A stretch of DNA of 43,174 bases, taken from NCBI GenBank assembly GCA_002049545.1, contig LLYT01000013.1, forward strand, positions 1-43,174, given 5' to 3'. Origin of the DNA: Deltaproteobacteria bacterium tcs-42 (GTDB lineage: Bacteria; Desulfobacterota; Desulfuromonadia; Desulfuromonadales; Geopsychrobacteraceae). Below are positions 28,352-37,579 of this stretch, one piece after another. Under the pieces are notes generated by a model. It did no database searches. It was not told the DNA's origin and worked only from the letters and a program-made list of their open reading frames with translations. A program made the translations under genes and the position numbers. How positions within the stretch are numbered: the stretch's first letter is position 1; each line of letters starts with the position of its first letter.

Positions 28352-30493
28352 ATGGCAGCTAGTGCCGCTAAAACTGAAGCGACTTCCCCTCTTAAAGTCT
28401 GTATCCTCTGGCATATGCATCAACCCGATTATCGTGATCCGGTGAGTGACCAGACCTTGCTCCCCTGGACCTGGTTGCATGGGGTGAAAGACTACGGTGA
28501 AATGCTCGAAACAATCGTTGAGACCGATGCCAGGGTCACTGTCAATCTGGTCCCATCCCTGCTTGAACAACTGGAACGTTACGCCAACGGGGAAGACCGC
28601 GATCGCTGGTTGGAGTTGCTCTCTCGTTCTCCGAGAGAAATGTCTGGCCCTGAGCGTCAGTTTATGGTCGAGCAGTTTTATTCGGTTAACGAAGAAACCC
28701 AGATTTTTGCCAACCGTCGCTATCATCAGCTTTATCAATTACGTGGGATCGGTCCCCACCCCGATGCACAGGATTTCAATGAACAGGATCTGCTGGATCT
28801 CCAGGTCTGCTTTCTGCTGGCCTGGACGGGTTCCCATCTACGCCGAAAATCAACCATTGTGGCGGCTCTCCTGCAACAGGGAGGGTATTTTCGTGAGGTA
28901 CAAAAACAGCAACTGTTGAGGTGTTGTCATGATGAGCTGAAACGGGTCATCAGTTTTCACCGCCAATTGGAAGAGTCGGGTCAAATCGAGATTTCTGTCA
29001 CCCCTTATGCCCATCCGATTCTGCCGCTGCTCTGCGATCTCCATACGGCTCAGGAGCCGAGCCCTGGATTGCCCCTTCCTGCTGCCGATTTTCGTCATCC
29101 GGAAGATGCCCGGTTGCAGGTCCGTGAAGGCTTACGGACTGCTGAACGAATCTTTGGCGAGCGGCAACGCGGCATGTGGCCTGCTGAAGGTGGTGTGAGT
29201 GCCGAAGCGGTGAACTTGTTGCGCGAAGAGGGGGCACTCTGGGCGGCAACCGATGAGGATATTCTGGCCAGAAGCCTTGATGGCGGGCTGGCAATGCGCA
29301 GCAATCTCTACAATATCTACCAATACAACGATTTGCCTTTATTGTTCCGTGATCGTGAGTTGTCCGACCGGATTGGTTTTCTTTATGCCGGCTGGGAGAC
29401 AGCCGAAGCGGTCGATGATCTGCTGAGGCGGCTGCAGCGGGTGGCGCGGCAGTCTCCGGGGGGAACTGTCGCTATTATTCTGGATGGGGAAAACTGCTGG
29501 GAGCGTTATCCTGATAACGGTTATCCTTTCTTGCGCGATTTTTACCTCGCCTTACAAGACGATCCGCTGTTGGAGATGTCGACGATTCAAGGTGCTTTGT
29601 CCAAGAGCCAACCGATTCCTTTGCGTCGATTAGCTGCAGGATCGTGGATCCGCTCAGACTTTACCACCTGGATCGGCCATCCAGAGGAAAACCGTGCCTG
29701 GGAAATGTTGCAGCAGACCCGAAAAGAGATTATTACTGACGAAGTCAATCGTGCCCTGGCGCATCCAGAGGAACCATTGAGTGAGCTGGCCCGCGAACTT
29801 TTACGCGCTGAGGGGAGTGACTGGTTCTGGTGGTTCGGTGATGAGCACGCAACAGCGCAGGCTGATATTTTTGATCGATTATTCAGGCTCCACCTGGAGG
29901 GCTTGTATCACCTGAAGGGGTTGCCTGTCCCCGCCCATTTGCATCAGGCAATTAAGCCAGGGGTGAAGAAGGTGGTCGGCTTCGAGCCAACGACCCGTTT
30001 TACCCCGCAGATTGATGGCCGGGTGGGAAATTATTTTGAGTGGCTGGCCGCCGGGCGTATCGATCTGGCCGTTGGTGGTGCCATGCATGCTAGTGGAGAA
30101 AGTCTGGAAGAGCTGTATTATGGGTATGATCAGGAGCAGCTCTACTTTCGTTTTGATCAGCCGAGATTATTAAAACACCTCTGTGGAAAAGGGGGCTGTT
30201 TCGAAATTCGTCTGATTGTCAAAGATCTTTTTCTGCTGCGTTACGACTTTGCCGATGGAAAACTGGAAATTTTATCTGATGGAAAGGTCGTTAAGACAGG
30301 GCTTGGTGCCTGTGGGCAGATTCTGGAGTTAGCAGTTCCATTGAATGCGTTGAAATTGCAGGAGGGGGACATTGTCAATTTAAGTTGTCACGCCTTGCAA
30401 AACAGGCGCGAAAATGGTCGTTGGCCAACAGAAGGAAATGCGAGCTTCTGCTTTCATGGGTCTGTTCTTGATGAAGATAACTGGATCATTTGA
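28352..30493 (+). CDS. Glycoside hydrolase family 57 protein
   Basis: CILWHMHQPDYRDP, RGMWPAEGGVSAEAVNLL, DGENCWERYPDNGYPFLRDFY. Confidence 0.94.
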   Translation: MAASAAKTEATSPLKVCILWHMHQPDYRDPVSDQTLLPWTWLHGVKDYGEMLETIVETDARVTVNLVPSLLEQLERYANGEDRDRWLELLSRSPREMSGPERQFMVEQFYSVNEETQIFANRRYHQLYQLRGIGPHPDAQDFNEQDLLDLQVCFLLAWTGSHLRRKSTIVAALLQQGGYFREVQKQQLLRCCHDELKRVISFHRQLEESGQIEISVTPYAHPILPLLCDLHTAQEPSPGLPLPAADFRHPEDARLQVREGLRTAERIFGERQRGMWPAEGGVSAEAVNLLREEGALWAATDEDILARSLDGGLAMRSNLYNIYQYNDLPLLFRDRELSDRIGFLYAGWETAEAVDDLLRRLQRVARQSPGGTVAIILDGENCWERYPDNGYPFLRDFYLALQDDPLLEMSTIQGALSKSQPIPLRRLAAGSWIRSDFTTWIGHPEENRAWEMLQQTRKEIITDEVNRALAHPEEPLSELARELLRAEGSDWFWWFGDEHATAQADIFDRLFRLHLEGLYHLKGLPVPAHLHQAIKPGVKKVVGFEPTTRFTPQIDGRVGNYFEWLAAGRIDLAVGGAMHASGESLEELYYGYDQEQLYFRFDQPRLLKHLCGKGGCFEIRLIVKDLFLLRYDFADGKLEILSDGKVVKTGLGACGQILELAVPLNALKLQEGDIVNLSCHALQNRRENGRWPTEGNASFCFHGSVLDEDNWII

Positions 30494-30538
30494 TAATCTT
30501 GCAAGTGCGCTAATGTTTGATGTACTCGCAGAAAAACA

Positions 30539-31618
30539 TTGGATGGCACCATTGTTCAGATCGCTGAAAGGATAGAAACATTGTCGGAATTTCGTTGGGA
30601 TCCCCTGAAAAATAACTGGGCGATCATAGCAAAAGGGCAGAATCGTCGTCCGCAGGATTTTATACAGCAGCGGGAAAAGGTTGAGATATCTTCCTGTCCG
30701 TTCTGTCATGATAATGAGACTAAAACACCGTCGGAAATTTATGCCCATCGTCCTGATGGAAGTGCCCCAAATCAGCCCGGTTGGCAAGTCAGGGTGATTC
30801 CGAATAAATTTCCAGCCTTGCGGGTTGAAGGGGAACTCGATAATCAGGCGGAGGGACCCTATGACCGGATGAATGGAGTCGGTGCCCACGAGATTATTAT
30901 TGAAACGCCCGATCACGAAATGTGTCTGGGGGATTTATCGGTCGAACAAATTGCTGAGGTACTCAAGGCTTATCGAGCCCGGATGCTTGATTTACGTAAC
31001 GACAGTCGTTTTCGATACATCTTTATCTTCAAAAATCACGGGATCGAAGCGTCTGCCAAAATTCCCCATTCTCATTCGCAATTGATTGCTTTACCCCTGA
31101 TTCCACCATTGGTGGCAGCGGAGTTAAACAGCTCGAGCGAGCATTTTCAAAGGAAGGAGCGGTGCCTGGTTTGTGATCTGATCAGACAGGAAAAAACCGC
31201 AAAGGGCAGGGTCGTTCGCGATGATGGAAATTATCTGGTTTACGCCCCCTATGCGGCCAGATTTCCGTTTGAGTTGATGATTGCGCCACAGGAACATAGT
31301 CACGATTTCACCCTCCAGACCGATCAGAAACTACTGCTGTTAGCTGAAACTTTACGCAATACACTGCAACGGATGCGCGCAGTACTCAACGATCCCCCTT
31401 ATTCATTTATCCTGCATAATGCACCGCCGATGCATTTACGCTGGGGGCGTCCTGACTACTGGGCCTCGTTTCCTTCCAATTATCACTGGCATATTGAACT
31501 GGTGCCCAAGTTGATGCGGACAGCGGGTTTTGAATGGGGTTCCGGCTTCCATATCAATCCGACCCCTCCTGAAGAGGCCGCTGAGTTTTTACGCTGTGCC
31601 GATATCGGGAGTCATTGA
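30539..31618 (+). CDS. galT: Galactose-1-phosphate uridylyltransferase family protein (GalT-like)
   Basis: CPFCHDNETKTPSEIYA; HGIEASAKIPHSHSQLIALP (HxHxQ); NAPPMHLRWGRPDYWASFPSNYHWHIELVPKL. Start uncertain (TTG 30539 or TTG 30581). Confidence 0.88.
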   Translation: MDGTIVQIAERIETLSEFRWDPLKNNWAIIAKGQNRRPQDFIQQREKVEISSCPFCHDNETKTPSEIYAHRPDGSAPNQPGWQVRVIPNKFPALRVEGELDNQAEGPYDRMNGVGAHEIIIETPDHEMCLGDLSVEQIAEVLKAYRARMLDLRNDSRFRYIFIFKNHGIEASAKIPHSHSQLIALPLIPPLVAAELNSSSEHFQRKERCLVCDLIRQEKTAKGRVVRDDGNYLVYAPYAARFPFELMIAPQEHSHDFTLQTDQKLLLLAETLRNTLQRMRAVLNDPPYSFILHNAPPMHLRWGRPDYWASFPSNYHWHIELVPKLMRTAGFEWGSGFHINPTPPEEAAEFLRCADIGSH

Positions 31619-31650
31619 TCTCATAACTTTTCACGAAAAGCAGTCCAGAT

Positions 31651-34600
31651 ATGTCGATTGATTTCGCAAAAAAATATTATCCGCTGGGGGTACAATGCGG
31701 CCGTAAAGCCTGGGATGGGGTTGAGTTGAATCAGCAGTTCAAGAAAGATCCGCTGCCCGAACTCACCTATTTCAGACATCTGCTGGCAGATTATCTTCAT
31801 CAGTTTTCAAAGACCGCATTGACTGCGGCTGAATTAGAGCTTCTGGCGACTTTAAATCTGGTTCTGCGGCGGGTCGCTGACGAGTTTCTCCGTCAACGTA
31901 ACTGTCAAATCCTGAGAAATCGGATTGTGGTTGCTGGAAAAACAGTCGATTTTCCGGGCATGGAAGGGACTTTTCGTCAATTTGTAAAGTACTTTCCTGC
32001 GGTTCCCATTGAGTTGAAAACCACCGATTCGGCAGAGATGATTTCATCTCTGGAAGAAAATGGACAAGTCAAAGAGTTGTTGCTTGAGATCATTCTCCTT
32101 GCGACTCAAAGTCAAAATCGGGCTCTGAAATTGACACCGGACTTGTTCTTTGCCGAGGAACAGAAATTTGAGGAACTCACCGCTTATCGACAACAGTTAG
32201 AGCACATAGATCAGGTGCTGCCACAAGTTGATGATGGCTTCCCGCAGCAGCCACAATCGCTTTTGCGGCGTTTACTTCAACCGTTGCAGACCGCTGAAAC
32301 CCTCTACGAGCAACTGCAGTTGTTGCGACAAACCTGGTCGGGGATCTTGCCGGAAGAGCTGCTCGATAGAATTTCCTCTGCATTTGAGCAATATGAGCGG
32401 GAAGGGGTTCAACCGGGATTTCCGGGAGAGGCCGAAACAACTCCACTTGATCCGGCACTAATTATCGATGAGGAATATGCCGACTTTACGGCTGATCTTG
32501 ACTGGATGCCTCGGACGGTTCTGCTGGCTAAATCAACCTATGTCTGGTTGGAGCAACTGTCGCAAAAATATCGACGTCATATCGCTCGCCTTGATCAAAT
32601 TCCAGATGATGAATTGGATCAACTGGCAGGGTATGGCTTTACCAGCCTTTGGCTGATTGGAATCTGGAAGCGATCCAAAGCTTCATTGAAAGTCAAAGAA
32701 CAGAGCGGCCAGATTCAAGCTGCTGCATCTGCTTATGCTGTCGATGATTACCAGGTTGCAGCCACCCTTGGTGGTGATGCTGCCCTGGAAAATTTGCGCT
32801 CCCGCTGTCGACAGCGTGGTCTCGATCTCGCCTGCGATGTTGTTACAAACCACACCGGAATAGAATCGGCGCTGCTGCGTGAACATCCTGACTGGTTTGT
32901 CCAGCTTCCACACCCCCCTTATCCGGGGTACCGCTTCAGTGGTCCAGATCTGAGCGAAGCTCCCGATTACTCAATGCAGATTGAGGATGGCTATTTTGAC
33001 CACAGCGAAGCGGCGGTTGTGTGTCGCTATCAACATCGACACAGTGGCGAGGTTCGTTTTATCTACCACGGCAATGATGGCACTCATCTGCCCTGGAACG
33101 ACACGGCTCAATTGAACTATCTGCTGCCAGAAGTTCGTGAAGCGATGATCCGACTGATCATTGATGTCGCCAAACGCTTCCGGATCATCCGTTTCGATGC
33201 CGCAATGACGTTGGCAAAAAAACATTTTCAACGCCTCTGGTATCCATTGCCGGGTGGGGGGGCGGGGGTTCCGTCACGCACCGATTACGCTATGCGCCAG
33301 GAAGAATTTAATCGCCATTTCCCGCTGGAATTCTGGCGCGAACTGGTTGACCGGATTCAGGTAGAGGCGCCAGATACTTTGCTGGTTGCTGAGGCCTTCT
33401 GGTTGATGGAAGGGTATTTTGTTCGTACCCTGGGGATGCACCGGGTCTATAACAGTGCCTTTATGAACATGCTGAAAAAGGAAGAAAATGGCAAGTACCG
33501 ACAAACGCTGAAAAATATTCTGGCCTTTGATCCGGCGATTCTCCAGCGGTTTGTCAACTTTATGAGCAATCCGGATGAGAAGCCAGCGATCGAACAGTTT
33601 GGTGACGGGGATAAGTATTTTTGTGTTGCGACGCTGCTGGCAACCATGCCCGGTCTGCCGATGTTCGGTCATGGCCAGGTTGAAGGGTTACATGAAAAGT
33701 ACGGCATGGAATACCTGGCCCCGCGTTGGCAGGAGCAGCCTGACCGACAACTGATCGAGCGGCATGAAAGGCAGATTTTCCCCCTGTTGCAGCAGCGGGC
33801 TCTGTTCAGTGGTGCCGAGAATTTTCAACTTTACGACTTTATTTCTGCTTATGGGGTTGAGGAGGATATTTTTGTTTATAGCAACAGACTGGCAGAGCAC
33901 AGCGTCCTGATTCTCTGTAATAACTCTCCAAAACGGATTGCCGGAAAGATTGGCGCCCCTGTCTTGATGGCCGATAAACCGGGAATAAATTATCACCAGG
34001 CTTGTAATATAGGGACATCTGGAAGTTTTATGTTGCTGACAGATCTCAGCAGCGGATTGCAATTTCTCCAGCCTTCAGCAGGGCTGGCCTCGGGGGGTGA
34101 TTTTCAGCTCGAACCGTACTGCCACCGTGCCTTGACAGAGTTTCTCGAACTTGACGATGAGGATGGCCGCTGGCTGCAGCTTTGGCAACGTTATGGCGAT
34201 CGTGGTCGTCGAGACTTTTTCCTCGATCATGCTGCAATACTGGTTGAGACCACCCTGGAACCGCTTCAGGACCTGTTGCGGATAGCCCGACCTGACCGTG
34301 CCAAGCGGAAGATTGCTCAGCTGTTAAAACAGATCCGTGCAGTCTATGCTGCTCCGGTGTTGGCAACGATGTCTCACGAGCGCTTTCTGGAAATATTGGT
34401 GCAGGTTGTTTATCCCGAAAATGATCTGGAAAAGTCGTCTTTTGTTGATTTGGCTCAGATGCTGGCACAAGAACCACCCGTCTCCCGGGAGAGGCTATTC
34501 AAGATCCTGGATCGTTTTTTTAATCATCGCCAATTGCGAAAGTTGCTGAAATGCAACTATTTCGAAATGACGGACTGGTTTGGACAGCGGGAATTCGAAC

Positions 34601-36327
34601 AACTCTGTCTGGTGATTCTTCATTTCACCATTGTTTCGACACAAGAACCTTCTGATCCAGATTCTGGCGATCTCAAAAATGAGATCATAGCGTTACTCGG
34701 ACAGCTGCAGAAACTGATTCGCCTTGCCGCAACTTCGGCTTGCCGGGTCGATGAATTCCTCCAACGTCTGGATCAGACTCCGGTCGCCGAAAAGATCATC
34801 CCGGTCAAAGGCAAGAAGGGGATGAAAATTCTTTTTGTCGCTTCTGAAGCCACCCCGTTTGCCAAGTCTGGCGGTCTGGCTGATGTTGCTGGTTCATTGC
34901 CGCGAGCGCTGCGCCAGTCAGGGCATGATGTGCGGGTGATCCTCCCTTGTTATCGAATGGCCGAGCAGGGTGAGACGAAACTTTCCAAAGGGGGACACAG
35001 CATTGAGATAACGTTGCCCGAAACGACTTACCGTGCCAGCTTGAAACAGGCTGTTTACGACGGTGTTCCCTACTGGTTCATCGATACTCCCGAGTTTTTT
35101 GATCGTGATGAACTCTACGGAACCGCCGCAGGTGATTACCCCGACAATGGTCTTCGGTTTGGTTTTTTCGCCAGGGCGGTTTTGGAAATGGCCAAATGTC
35201 TCGATTTTAAACCCGACCTGATCCATCTTAATGACTGGCAGACCAGCCTGGTTCCTCCCTTGTTGAAGAGCTGCTACGCAAATCAGGACTTTTTTGCGAC
35301 AACAAAATCTTTATTGACCATCCATAATCTTGGTTATCAGGGGATGTTTTCTCCAGATTTACTCAAGACCCTCGATCTTCCACTGGAGTTGGGTTATCCC
35401 GATGCATTGGAATATTTTGGCCGCTTGTCGATCCTGAAGGGTGGAATCAATTATGCTGATTTGATCACGACCGTTTCACCGACTTATTGTCATGAAATCC
35501 AGATGCCTGAACGCGGACAGGGGTTTGACGGACTGCTCCGTTCCCGCAGAAACATTCTCTCCGGGATCATCAACGGTCTGGACCAACGGGTCTGGAATCC
35601 GGAAACAGATCGGCATCTGACAACAAATTATTCTGCCACTGAGTTGCGGGGGAAGGGGGCGTGCAAAAAAGCTTTGCAAACAGAGTTGGGACTTGAACAG
35701 GCACCGGCAACACCAATGGTTGTTGTGGTCAGTCGACTTGACTCTCAAAAAGGGATCGACCTGCTTGAGAGAATCTGGTCACAACTTCTGGAGCGGGATA
35801 TCCAGTTTGTTCTGCTTGGTTCCGGTCATCAACAGGCGATGCAATTCTGGCAGGAGCAGCAGGGAAGGTCCCCGGAACAGGTGTCGATCCATCTCACCTT
35901 CGATGAATCCCTCTCGCATCGGCTTTATTCGGCCGCCGATATGTTGCTGGTGCCCAGTCTTTACGAACCTTGTGGGTTGACGCAGATGATTGCATTAACC
36001 TACGGCGCCTTGCCGGTGGTGCGTCGAACTGGTGGTTTGGCCGATACCGTTGCCGATGTCAACGAAAAGCCTGAGTCTGGATATGGTTTTGTTTTTGATC
36101 GATCCGATCCGCAGGAATTGTTACAGACGATTGATCGTGCTTTAGATCTCTACACACAGCGACGCCGCTGGCTGAACATCGTCAAGCGGGGAATGGCTCA
36201 GGATTTCAGCTGGGGAAATTCTGCTGATCAATATCAAAAACTGTATATGAAAGTTTGCCAGCCCTGTCCACAGGAGGACTTGGATGAAAGCCATGTTGCT
36301 GGATCGACTATACGATCTGAACGTTGA
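31651..36327 (+). CDS. Giant fusion: N-terminal uncharacterised region, GH13 alpha-amylase-like domain, helical linker, full-length GlgA glycogen synthase
   Basis: One uninterrupted 1558-codon ORF. GH13: DLACDVVTNHTG, FRIIRFDAAMTLA, LLVAEAFWLMEG. GlgA from 34822: MKILFVASEATPFAKSGGLADVAGSLPRAL...YEPCGLTQMIALTYGALPVVRRTGGLADTV. Confidence 0.93.
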   Translation: MSIDFAKKYYPLGVQCGRKAWDGVELNQQFKKDPLPELTYFRHLLADYLHQFSKTALTAAELELLATLNLVLRRVADEFLRQRNCQILRNRIVVAGKTVDFPGMEGTFRQFVKYFPAVPIELKTTDSAEMISSLEENGQVKELLLEIILLATQSQNRALKLTPDLFFAEEQKFEELTAYRQQLEHIDQVLPQVDDGFPQQPQSLLRRLLQPLQTAETLYEQLQLLRQTWSGILPEELLDRISSAFEQYEREGVQPGFPGEAETTPLDPALIIDEEYADFTADLDWMPRTVLLAKSTYVWLEQLSQKYRRHIARLDQIPDDELDQLAGYGFTSLWLIGIWKRSKASLKVKEQSGQIQAAASAYAVDDYQVAATLGGDAALENLRSRCRQRGLDLACDVVTNHTGIESALLREHPDWFVQLPHPPYPGYRFSGPDLSEAPDYSMQIEDGYFDHSEAAVVCRYQHRHSGEVRFIYHGNDGTHLPWNDTAQLNYLLPEVREAMIRLIIDVAKRFRIIRFDAAMTLAKKHFQRLWYPLPGGGAGVPSRTDYAMRQEEFNRHFPLEFWRELVDRIQVEAPDTLLVAEAFWLMEGYFVRTLGMHRVYNSAFMNMLKKEENGKYRQTLKNILAFDPAILQRFVNFMSNPDEKPAIEQFGDGDKYFCVATLLATMPGLPMFGHGQVEGLHEKYGMEYLAPRWQEQPDRQLIERHERQIFPLLQQRALFSGAENFQLYDFISAYGVEEDIFVYSNRLAEHSVLILCNNSPKRIAGKIGAPVLMADKPGINYHQACNIGTSGSFMLLTDLSSGLQFLQPSAGLASGGDFQLEPYCHRALTEFLELDDEDGRWLQLWQRYGDRGRRDFFLDHAAILVETTLEPLQDLLRIARPDRAKRKIAQLLKQIRAVYAAPVLATMSHERFLEILVQVVYPENDLEKSSFVDLAQMLAQEPPVSRERLFKILDRFFNHRQLRKLLKCNYFEMTDWFGQREFEQLCLVILHFTIVSTQEPSDPDSGDLKNEIIALLGQLQKLIRLAATSACRVDEFLQRLDQTPVAEKIIPVKGKKGMKILFVASEATPFAKSGGLADVAGSLPRALRQSGHDVRVILPCYRMAEQGETKLSKGGHSIEITLPETTYRASLKQAVYDGVPYWFIDTPEFFDRDELYGTAAGDYPDNGLRFGFFARAVLEMAKCLDFKPDLIHLNDWQTSLVPPLLKSCYANQDFFATTKSLLTIHNLGYQGMFSPDLLKTLDLPLELGYPDALEYFGRLSILKGGINYADLITTVSPTYCHEIQMPERGQGFDGLLRSRRNILSGIINGLDQRVWNPETDRHLTTNYSATELRGKGACKKALQTELGLEQAPATPMVVVVSRLDSQKGIDLLERIWSQLLERDIQFVLLGSGHQQAMQFWQEQQGRSPEQVSIHLTFDESLSHRLYSAADMLLVPSLYEPCGLTQMIALTYGALPVVRRTGGLADTVADVNEKPESGYGFVFDRSDPQELLQTIDRALDLYTQRRRWLNIVKRGMAQDFSWGNSADQYQKLYMKVCQPCPQEDLDESHVAGSTIRSER

Positions 36328-37318
36328 AAATGAAAACGAACCTTTGCGGTTGGTGGATTACCCGGTCCCGGAACCCGGTTTGGGGGAAGTGCGAATTCGG
36401 GTGACGGTCTGTGGTGTCTGCCATACGGAGCTGGATGAGATTGAAGGGCGCACTCCGCCACCGCGGTTCCCGATGATTCTCGGACATCAGGCTGTCGGTC
36501 TGATTGACCGGGTTGGGGACAACGTAAGTGAAAAAAAACTGGGTGAGCGAGTCGGTGTTGCCTGGATTTACTCGGCCTGCGGCAAGTGCCGCTGGTGCCG
36601 GCAAGGTCTGGAAAATCTCTGTCCCGAATTCAGGGCGACCGGTCGTGATGCCGATGGTGGTTATGCCGAATATATGGTTGTCCCGGCCGATTTTGCCCAT
36701 CCCCTTCCTGCCACCTTTAGTGACGCAGAAGTGGCGCCACTGCTCTGTGCCGGGGCGATCGGTTATCGTTCTTTAAGCCTGGCGCAACTTGATTCTGGTG
36801 GTGCCCTCGGTTTGACTGGTTTTGGTGCTTCGGCACACCTGGTGCTGAAGCTGGTACGACATCAATATCCCGATCTTCCGGTTTATGTCTTTGCTCGCAG
36901 TGAAAAAGAGCAGCATTTTGCTATCGAGCTTGGTGCCACGTGGGCGGGTGGTACGGAGGACAATGCTCCGGAACTGATGGAGGCGATTATCGATACCACC
37001 CCGGCCTGGCTTCCGGTTGTTTCCGCCATGCGGCAGTTGGAACCTGGTGGACGGTTGGTCATCAATGCCATCGGCAAGGAGGATAATGACCGCGAGCTGC
37101 TTGCGGGAATCGATTATCCACGTGACCTCTGGATGGAAAAACAGATCAAAAGTGTTGCCAATGTCACCCGTAATGACGTTACCGAATTTCTCAGGCTGGC
37201 GGCAGAAATTCCCCTGCATCCCATCTATGAAGAATTCCCCCTGGTGGAAGCCAATCGAGCTTTACTCGAATTGAAAAACCGTAAAATTCGCGGAGCCAAG
37301 GTTCTGAGAATCAGCTGA
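36284..37318 (+). CDS. Zinc-dependent alcohol dehydrogenase family protein
   Basis: VCGVCHTELDEIEGRTPPPRFPMILGHQAVGLIDRVG; structural Zn CGKCRWCRQGLENLC. Overlaps the preceding ORF by 44 nt. Confidence 0.93.
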   Translation: MKAMLLDRLYDLNVENENEPLRLVDYPVPEPGLGEVRIRVTVCGVCHTELDEIEGRTPPPRFPMILGHQAVGLIDRVGDNVSEKKLGERVGVAWIYSACGKCRWCRQGLENLCPEFRATGRDADGGYAEYMVVPADFAHPLPATFSDAEVAPLLCAGAIGYRSLSLAQLDSGGALGLTGFGASAHLVLKLVRHQYPDLPVYVFARSEKEQHFAIELGATWAGGTEDNAPELMEAIIDTTPAWLPVVSAMRQLEPGGRLVINAIGKEDNDRELLAGIDYPRDLWMEKQIKSVANVTRNDVTEFLRLAAEIPLHPIYEEFPLVEANRALLELKNRKIRGAKVLRIS

Positions 37319-37453
37319 CTGAATGGTTTGGGATATATTGTGCCGCCCCTGAAAGACTGAGAGAGTTTAATTGCCAAGAAGATGCTTGTAAATCTGCAAC
37401 GAACAATGTCCGGGGGCAAATATTTACCATTTTATCCATAAAACAACCCGTGG

Positions 37454-37481
37454 TTGCGAGCAACATGATCGTTGCTATACT
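37454..37481 (+). promoter_or_regulatory. Candidate acsA promoter with palindrome in the spacer
   Basis: TTGCGA, 16 nt, TATACT; overlapping AGCAAC-ATGATC-GTTGCT (37459-37476). Confidence 0.5.
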
Positions 37482-37579
37482 TAACTCACAGAGCAGTTTC
37501 ATAGATGTCATCTTGAATCCCGGAATTTTTCCGGATTGAAGCCTCCGGAACATCCCGGTCGAATATGGAGGATTCTGGA

